From NCBI GenBank assembly GCA_003537755.1, contig DPQS01000040.1, positions 15,267 to 22,182 on the forward strand: a stretch of 6,916 nt of DNA. Direction: 5' to 3'. Below are positions 1 to 3,790 of the stretch, in pieces. Both the position numbers and the translations under genes were made by a program. This DNA is from Clostridiales bacterium (lineage in GTDB: Bacteria; Bacillota; Clostridia; Christensenellales; CAG-314). Every line of letters starts with the position of its first letter. Position 1 is the stretch's first letter. The notes under the pieces were generated by a model, which was given only the letters and a program-made list of their open reading frames with translations, searched no databases and was not told the origin of the DNA.

Positions 1-1276
1 CCTCTACGATGTAGATTTCGCAGTGCGACGGGTCTTTGTCCGAGCAGTCGGCAAGTTTGCCCGGAAGCGACGCGCTTTCAAGTACGCCCTTACGGGTAAG
101 TTCACGCGCACGTCTTGCCGCCTCACGGGCACGTTGCGCCGTAACGGACTTAAGCACCAGTTCCTTGGCTTCCTTGGGGTTTTCTTCAAGGAATGTGGAC
201 AGTTCTTCGGTAACAACACGGTTGACGGCTGTACGCATTTCGCTGTTGCCCAGTTTCGTCTTGGTCTGACCCTCGAATTGAGGATTTTCCAATTTAACCG
301 ATATAATTGCAACCAGCCCTTCACGGACGTCGTCGCCGGACAGTTTTTCCGCTTCTTTCAGCAGGTTTGCCTTGTGACCGTAGTCGTTTATTACCTTGGT
401 AAGCGCGGCTTTGAAGCCGTCCAGATGTGCGCCGCCTTCCTCGGTGTTGATGTTGTTGGCGTAGGCGTGCACCACCTCGACGTAACTGTCGTTAAACTGC
501 ATGGCAATCTCGATTTCCCCTTCCGGTACCGACTTGTCGATGTACAGCGGCTGAGGAAAAATTGTCACGCGGTTGCGGTTGAAGTTGTCTACAAACTCCG
601 CAAGACCGCCTTCGTAACAAAACGTTTCGTTGCGCTGACGACTGTCGCGGTCGTCCTTCAGGTGAATGGTAATGCCCTTATTAAGGTACGCCACTTCGCG
701 CAGACGATTTCTGAGACGTTCGTAGTCCCACTCGGTGGTTTCAAAGATTTCGCTGTCGGGCATAAAGGTGATTTTCGTGCCCGTGCGGTCCGTGTCGCCC
801 GTCACGGCAAGTCTGGCGTCGGGTTTGCCGCGGTGATACTTCTGGTAATGGTGTTTGCCGTCCTGATCCACTTCGACAATCAGCCACTCGGAAAGAGCGT
901 TTACGCAACTCATACCAACGCCGTGCAAACCGCCGCTTATCTTGTAACCGCCACCGCCGAATTTGCCGCCGGCGTGCAGTTTGGTCAAGCACAGTTCCAC
1001 TGCGGAAATACCTTCTTTTTTGTGAATACCGCAAGGGATACCGCGACCGTCGTCCTCTACCGTCAACGAGCCGTCGGCGTTTACGGTAACCCAGACTGTT
1101 GTACAGTAACCCGCCAACGCTTCGTCAATGGAGTTGTCTACGATTTCCACGGCAAGATGGTGAAGTCCCTTGACATCCGTACTGCCGATGTACATACCGG
1201 GTCTTTTACGGACGGGGTCCAGACCTTCGAGGACCTGTATTTGCTCCTCGGAATAACCGACGTTTTTGTCCGCCAT
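1..1276 (-). CDS. gyrB: DNA gyrase subunit B, N-terminal part (cut by window edge)
   Basis: GyrB is the ATPase subunit of DNA gyrase (A2B2), which introduces negative supercoils. The frame runs leftward from the ATG at 1276-1274 with no stop, giving 425 residues of the usual 630-650. Visible motifs: QIQVLEGLDPVRKRPGMYIG (12-31); catalytic Glu44 with Asp47-Asn48 in EIVDNSIDEALAGYC; ATP-binding DDGRGIP (75-81); LHAGGKFGGGGYK and GGLHGVG (100-121), the ATP lid; and QTKTKLG (337-343), whose Lys339 matches the transducer lysine that senses gamma-phosphate. The last residues, EIYIVE, enter the TOPRIM domain (normally EGDSAGG), so the DNA-binding half lies outside the window. The start is supported by a GAAAGGAG ribosome binding site at 1286-1293, nine bases from the ATG. 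Gln138 falls where E. coli has Arg136. ParE is the alternative, but the GGGGYKISGGLHGVG lid and the recF neighbour favour GyrB. Confidence 0.96.
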   Translation of the reverse strand, partial: MADKNVGYSEEQIQVLEGLDPVRKRPGMYIGSTDVKGLHHLAVEIVDNSIDEALAGYCTTVWVTVNADGSLTVEDDGRGIPCGIHKKEGISAVELCLTKLHAGGKFGGGGYKISGGLHGVGMSCVNALSEWLIVEVDQDGKHHYQKYHRGKPDARLAVTGDTDRTGTKITFMPDSEIFETTEWDYERLRNRLREVAYLNKGITIHLKDDRDSRQRNETFCYEGGLAEFVDNFNRNRVTIFPQPLYIDKSVPEGEIEIAMQFNDSYVEVVHAYANNINTEEGGAHLDGFKAALTKVINDYGHKANLLKEAEKLSGDDVREGLVAIISVKLENPQFEGQTKTKLGNSEMRTAVNRVVTEELSTFLEENPKEAKELVLKSVTAQRAREAARRARELTRKGVLESASLPGKLADCSDKDPSHCEIYIVE

Positions 1277-1317
1277 ATATTTATTCTCCTTTCAAAAATT
1301 TGCTTTTTTGTTTTCCG

Positions 1318-1352
1318 TTCGCCCGGGCAATGTCAGCAAAACTTCGGGCGAA
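1318..1352 (-). promoter_or_regulatory. Inverted repeat in gyrB 5' leader
   Basis: TTCGCCCG (1318-1325) and CGGGCGAA (1345-1352) are perfect 8-base inverted repeats with a 19-base loop. They lie in the predicted gyrB leader between the promoter and the ribosome binding site. One arm overlaps a second palindrome, GCCCGGGC (1321-1328), which could pair with itself, so two folds or dimer pairing are possible. No U-run follows directly, so it is not a standard terminator. Its role is unknown; transcript folding control or protein binding are both possible. Confidence 0.45.
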
Positions 1353-1380
1353 TATTATATATAGATATATAACTATATAA

Positions 1381-1409
1381 AGTATACCATAATAAATTGT
1401 GTTTGTACA
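1381..1409 (-). promoter_or_regulatory. gyrB promoter (sigma-A type, extended -10)
   Basis: On the minus strand a -10 box TATACT (1386-1381) is preceded by TGG, an extended -10, and sits 17 bases from a weak -35 TGTACA (1409-1404, four of six matches to TTGACA). Transcription would start near 1374 and give a leader of about 98 bases. A second perfect TATAAT lies downstream (1359-1354) but has no usable -35. A GTTTTG-A-CAAAAC palindrome (1412-1424) lies just upstream of the -35. The assignment rests on consensus matching only. Confidence 0.6.
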
Positions 1410-1424
1410 CGGTTTTGACAAAAC

Positions 1425-1771
1425 TTTTTGCAAAATGAACTTCCGAAACGCCGTCAGAAGCCCTGCAAATGCCCTCTGCGACAAAAAGCAACATTTTACA
1501 AGCACCGCCGTCAGCGCGTCATCACCCCGTATACGCCGTTTTGCGCCCGAATTGTAATTTTGGCAAATGACAAAAAACGCATAATGTCGCAATTATCGAA
1601 GTACACCGACAAATACAAACGCAACAGACTACAAGTCGGCATTCCCCTAGGGTTAATTTAGCCATCACTAACAACCTTGGTAATGTCCTTTCTCATTCTT
1701 TCGGGTGGACGTTCGCTCAGTGCACATCCAGTTGTCAATATCTGTTAAATTAACACTATGGCAAATAAACG
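1425..1771. other. Gene-free spacer between the gyrB and recF promoters
   Basis: No convincing gene is seen. Short open frames on both strands lack ribosome binding sites and recognisable protein character. I looked for DnaA boxes (TTATNCACA on either strand) in the whole gyrB-recF gap and found none. Small palindromes are present: CCCTAGGG at 1645-1652 and GTTAA-A-TTAAC at 1744-1754, the latter about 20 bases upstream of the recF -35 and so a possible operator. Nothing else is recognised. Confidence 0.5.
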
Positions 1772-1800
1772 TTGTATTTTTTTTCAAATTGTGCTACAAT
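1772..1800 (+). promoter_or_regulatory. recF promoter (extended -10), giving little or no leader
   Basis: A -35 TTGTAT (1772-1777), a 17-base spacer and a -10 TACAAT (1795-1800) preceded by TGC form a good extended -10 promoter. The -10 box ends seven bases before the recF ATG at 1808, so transcription would begin at about 1806-1808. The recF message would then be leaderless or nearly so. This also argues against the upstream TTG at 1772, which lies inside the -35 box. Confidence 0.6.
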
Positions 1801-1807
1801 CGAAAGG

Positions 1808-2905
1808 ATGAAAGTAACCGAACTGCAAGTTTCAGATTACCGCAATTTGAGCGGACAAAAATTAACGCTGGACAAAGGGTTGAACGTGTTTGTGGGCGAC
1901 AATGCCCAAGGCAAAACCAACCTTGTAGAAAGCGTTTATTTGTGTTGCATAGGAAAAAGTCCGCGAGCCGACCGCGACAAGGATCTCGTTTGCTGGGGTA
2001 AGGAAAGCGCGTACGTACACCTGCGCTACAACAGCCGATTCGGCGACGGCGAAATTGCAATAAAACTCAACTCAAAAGGCAAAAAGCAGATAGTCGTCGG
2101 AGGCGCGCCGATAACCAAGGTTGCAGACCTTCTGGGCAACCTCAATTGCGTGTACTTTTCGCCAAACGAAATCCGCATAATCAGCAGTTCCCCCGCCGAG
2201 CGCAGACGTTTCATGGACATCGACCTGTGCCAGACGGACAAAAACTACTTTTACAGTCTGTCCAGACTCAACAAAGCGTTACTGCAACGCAACAACCTGT
2301 TAAAAGCCGCCGCGACCCTTGACGAAGCGCGCGAGATGCTGTTTGTGTGGGACAAACAAATTGCCGAGGAGGGCGCGCAGGTAATAGTCAAACGTCGCCG
2401 TTTTTGCGAAAAATTGAAAGACTACGCACGCCGTTGCCACGAAAAATTGACCGACGGCAAGGAAACGTTGCGCCTCGAGTACACTACGCCGATCGAAGGC
2501 GAAACGACGGAAGAAATAGCACAGAATTACTTCGACAAGTTGCAGGCTTGCGCCGAACGTGACTTCGCCGCACGTCACACCACGACGGGTTGCCAGCGCG
2601 ACGACGTAGTACTGGAAGTAAACGACATCGACGTGCGCAATTTCGGCAGTCAGGGACAGCAACGCACTACCGCCCTTGCGCTTAAACTGGGCGAGCTTAT
2701 GATATTCAAGGACATAATAGGCGAGTACCCCGTGTTGCTGCTTGACGACGTGTTGAGCGAACTTGACGTAGACCGCCAACGCCGTCTGCTGACATTTGAC
2801 AGCCGCCTGCAAATACTGCTTACAACAGCCACCGAGTTGCCGCCGGAAATTGTCGGCATTCCTTACGTAAAATACCGCATCGCCAACGGCGTTGTAATGA
2901 AATAA
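1808..2905 (+). CDS. recF: DNA replication and repair protein RecF
   Basis: RecF is an SMC-like ABC ATPase that acts with RecO and RecR to load RecA at single-strand gaps and stalled forks. The 365 residues match the family's usual length of 360-375. Motifs: N-terminal LQVSDYRNL typical of RecF; Walker A GDNAQGKT (30-37); the family segment SSPAERRRFMDID; ABC signature SQGQQRT (281-287); and Walker B LLLDD (310-314) followed by VLSELD. The ATG at 1808 aligns with the normal RecF N-terminus; an in-frame TTG at 1772 would add 12 atypical residues and lies in the promoter. The only Shine-Dalgarno-like bases, AAAGG (1803-1807), touch the ATG, unlike the well-spaced sites of the other three genes, and suit a leaderless transcript. 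It is divergent from gyrB, and neither dnaN nor yaaA lies upstream. TAA stop at 2903-2905. Confidence 0.97.
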   Translation: MKVTELQVSDYRNLSGQKLTLDKGLNVFVGDNAQGKTNLVESVYLCCIGKSPRADRDKDLVCWGKESAYVHLRYNSRFGDGEIAIKLNSKGKKQIVVGGAPITKVADLLGNLNCVYFSPNEIRIISSSPAERRRFMDIDLCQTDKNYFYSLSRLNKALLQRNNLLKAAATLDEAREMLFVWDKQIAEEGAQVIVKRRRFCEKLKDYARRCHEKLTDGKETLRLEYTTPIEGETTEEIAQNYFDKLQACAERDFAARHTTTGCQRDDVVLEVNDIDVRNFGSQGQQRTTALALKLGELMIFKDIIGEYPVLLLDDVLSELDVDRQRRLLTFDSRLQILLTTATELPPEIVGIPYVKYRIANGVVMK

Positions 2906-2929
2906 TTTTTTTTGTATATGAGAAATAAA

Positions 2930-2971
2930 TGTGGGGAAAAACCTTTTCTACGAAAAGTGTTTTTCCCCACA
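2930..2971. repeat. Long hairpin with TAC loop, copy 1
   Basis: TGTGGGGAAAAAC (2930-2942) pairs perfectly with 2959-2971. After one bulged T (2958), CTTTTC (2943-2948) pairs with GAAAAG (2952-2957), leaving the three-base loop TAC (2949-2951): 19 base pairs in all. It lies 25 bases after the recF stop. No U-run follows on either strand, so it is not a textbook terminator. It shares its plan (outer GGGGAAA, inner CTTTT, TAC loop) and orientation with the hairpin at 3303-3347, which suggests a dispersed hairpin family. Confidence 0.75.
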
Positions 2972-3003
2972 CCCCTTTTCCAAAAGTGTTGAGTACAAAG
3001 GGG
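2972..3003. repeat. Short inverted repeat ending in a G-run
   Basis: CCCCTTT (2972-2978) can pair with AAAGGGG (2997-3003) across an 18-base loop. It begins immediately after the first long hairpin, and its right arm is the start of a ten-G run. The pairing is short and the register can slide along the G-run. Confidence 0.4.
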
Positions 3004-3009
3004 GGGGGG
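3000..3009. repeat. Homopolymer run of ten G
   Basis: Ten consecutive G on the plus strand, outside any gene. Such runs are prone to slippage and to sequencing or assembly length errors. No promoter or reading frame spans it, so phase variation is not suggested. Confidence 0.85.
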
Positions 3010-3268
3010 AGAATAGAGAAAATATGCTGATTTTGTCGGCAAATTTTATATACGTATTAAAAATTTCAATGCACAAAATTACAATTTGAAGTTTGTTTTG
3101 CTGCGTCGAATTACGGTCCGATGTTTGTTTCCGTTGTACGAAGTTGCACTTTTACGATTGTCTCTACAACAACAAATTGCACATTTATGGCGGTTTCTGC
3201 CCCTTATCCGTCGTTTCACGCCAACTTTTTCTAAAGTGTAAAGCCATATATTTATTGTTATCTTAACG

Positions 3269-3294
3269 CCCCTCTACCCCAAGTTTTTGAGGGG
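3269..3294. repeat. Inverted repeat CCCCTC/GAGGGG
   Basis: CCCCTC (3269-3274) pairs with GAGGGG (3289-3294) across a 14-base loop. The right part also matches at a distance: CCCTTATCC (3201-3209) is the exact reverse complement of GGATAAGGG (3293-3301), so alternative pairings exist. It sits just before the second long hairpin and may be part of the same repeat-rich element. Confidence 0.4.
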
Positions 3295-3316
3295 ATAAGG
3301 GCATGGGGAAAGGGGG
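3291..3316 (+). other. G-quadruplex motif
   Basis: Four G-tracts (3291-3294, 3299-3301, 3305-3308, 3312-3316) are separated by loops of 4, 3 and 3 bases (ATAA, CAT, AAA). This fits the usual G3+N1-7 quadruplex rule on the plus strand. The last two tracts are also the left arm of the 3303-3347 hairpin, so the two folds would compete. Confidence 0.55.
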
Positions 3317-3347
3317 ACTTTTTTACAAAAAGTCCCCCTTTCCCCAT
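3303..3347. repeat. Perfect 21-bp hairpin with TAC loop, copy 2
   Basis: Positions 3303-3323 and 3327-3347 are perfect inverted repeats of 21 bases around a TAC loop (3324-3326). From the outside in, the stem reads ATGGGG, AAA, GGGGG, AC, TTTTT. It ends 41 bases beyond the hypA stop and could hold back converging transcription, but no U-run follows on either strand. It matches the first long hairpin in plan, loop and orientation. Confidence 0.85.
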
Positions 3348-3359
3348 ATTTTCCCAATT

Positions 3360-3383
3360 AAACTAAAACTAAAACTAAAACTA
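3360..3383. repeat. Tandem hexamer AAACTA, four copies
   Basis: Four exact AAACTA units are followed by a degenerate fifth with one extra A that runs into the hypA stop codon (minus-strand TAA at 3391-3389). The array could vary in length by slippage; it lies just outside the reading frame. Confidence 0.8.
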
Positions 3384-3388
3384 AAAAC

Positions 3389-3736
3389 TTACTCACCGGC
3401 TACTATGTTTTTCAAGATAAATTCATTGCCGCGTACAAGGTAGGTATGTTCGCTGCCGCAATAGGGGCAGACTTTGCCGTACTTGACGGTGGAATAGATT
3501 TGTTTACAATCCTCGCAAAAGGTTTCTGCAGGGATACGTTCGACAACAAGTTCCGCGTCTTTCATAACCGTTTCCTTGCCGACAGCCCACTTCCAGCAGT
3601 CCTGCAGATATTCGGGGATTACCGTGGACACTTCGCCCAGTTCGATAGTAACGGCGGTCACCTTTACCACATTGTTTTCGGCGGCAATTTTGTTTACGCT
3701 TTTAATTACGTGGAACACCACGCCCAGTTCGTGCAT
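3389..3736 (-). CDS. hypA: HypA/HybF-type nickel metallochaperone
   Basis: HypA delivers nickel to [NiFe]-hydrogenase precursors, and in some bacteria to urease, with HypB. The 115 residues fit the family (113-120). The N-terminus is MHE, with His2 the known nickel ligand. The zinc site has two CxxC pairs, FCEDC (Cys74, Cys77) and CPYC (Cys90, Cys93), in the expected C-terminal half. The segment IELGEVSTVIPEYL matches the conserved LGE..G..PE region. An RBS TTAAAGGA (3750-3743) lies six bases from the ATG at 3736. It is the second gene of a likely unit, 54 bases after the flavoprotein, with a hairpin between. No hypB-F, hydrogenase or urease gene is in view, so the target is unknown. It could serve a distant [NiFe]-hydrogenase or have been adapted to the flavoprotein; the family call is firm, the client is not. 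Confidence 0.9.
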   Translation of the reverse strand: MHELGVVFHVIKSVNKIAAENNVVKVTAVTIELGEVSTVIPEYLQDCWKWAVGKETVMKDAELVVERIPAETFCEDCKQIYSTVKYGKVCPYCGSEHTYLVRGNEFILKNIVAGE

Positions 3737-3754
3737 AATTTTTCCTTTAACAAA

Positions 3755-3775
3755 GCGGCTTGTTTTGCAAGCCGC
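3755..3775 (-). promoter_or_regulatory. Hairpin between flavoprotein and hypA
   Basis: GCGGCTTG and CAAGCCGC form a perfect 8-bp stem with a five-base loop. On the minus transcript it is followed by TTTGTT and then, after a few bases, by the hypA ribosome binding site. It resembles a weak intrinsic terminator or attenuator, or a processing or stability hairpin that would set hypA expression below that of the upstream gene. Confidence 0.5.
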
Positions 3776-3790
3776 CTCGTTTTTACCTTG

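Larger units (their letters stand above)
2906..3388. other. Convergent gene-free region between recF and hypA
   Basis: This AT-rich stretch of about 480 bases separates the 3' ends of recF and hypA. No gene is supported; the longest ATG frame noticed, 37 codons from 3121, has no ribosome binding site and no recognisable character. The region holds two related long hairpins (2930-2971 and 3303-3347), smaller inverted repeats, a run of ten G, a four-tract G-rich motif and a hexamer tandem repeat, each listed separately. The hairpins could limit read-through between the two converging genes, but none is followed by a clear U-run on either strand. Confidence 0.6.

Noticed and set aside
23..1372. 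449-codon open frame on the plus strand opposite gyrB
   Set aside because: It is the antisense of a clear gyrB; its protein has no motifs and extends through the gyrB promoter region.
1415..1443. Plus-strand promoter starting with a perfect TTGACA at 1415-1420
   Set aside because: No -10-like hexamer lies at 16-18 bases downstream (AACTTC region), so the match is incidental to the palindrome.
1281..1592. 103-codon open frame on the minus strand upstream of gyrB
   Set aside because: It spans the gyrB promoter, leader and ribosome binding site; its hydrophobic stretch is simply the translated TATA-rich tract; it has no ribosome binding site and no recognisable protein character.
1428..1661. 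77-codon open frame on the plus strand in the gyrB-recF gap
   Set aside because: No ribosome binding site, no family resemblance, and composition like random translation of spacer.
1772..1807. TTG at 1772 as the recF start
   Set aside because: It lies in the predicted -35 box, has no ribosome binding site, and adds 12 residues not found in RecF; the ATG at 1808 matches the family N-terminus.
1277..1807. Chromosomal origin (oriC) between gyrB and recF
   Set aside because: Although these genes are often near oriC and an AT-rich block is present, no DnaA boxes were found and dnaA and dnaN are not adjacent.
3121..3234. 37-codon ATG frame in the convergent spacer
   Set aside because: No ribosome binding site, promoter or recognisable sequence character.
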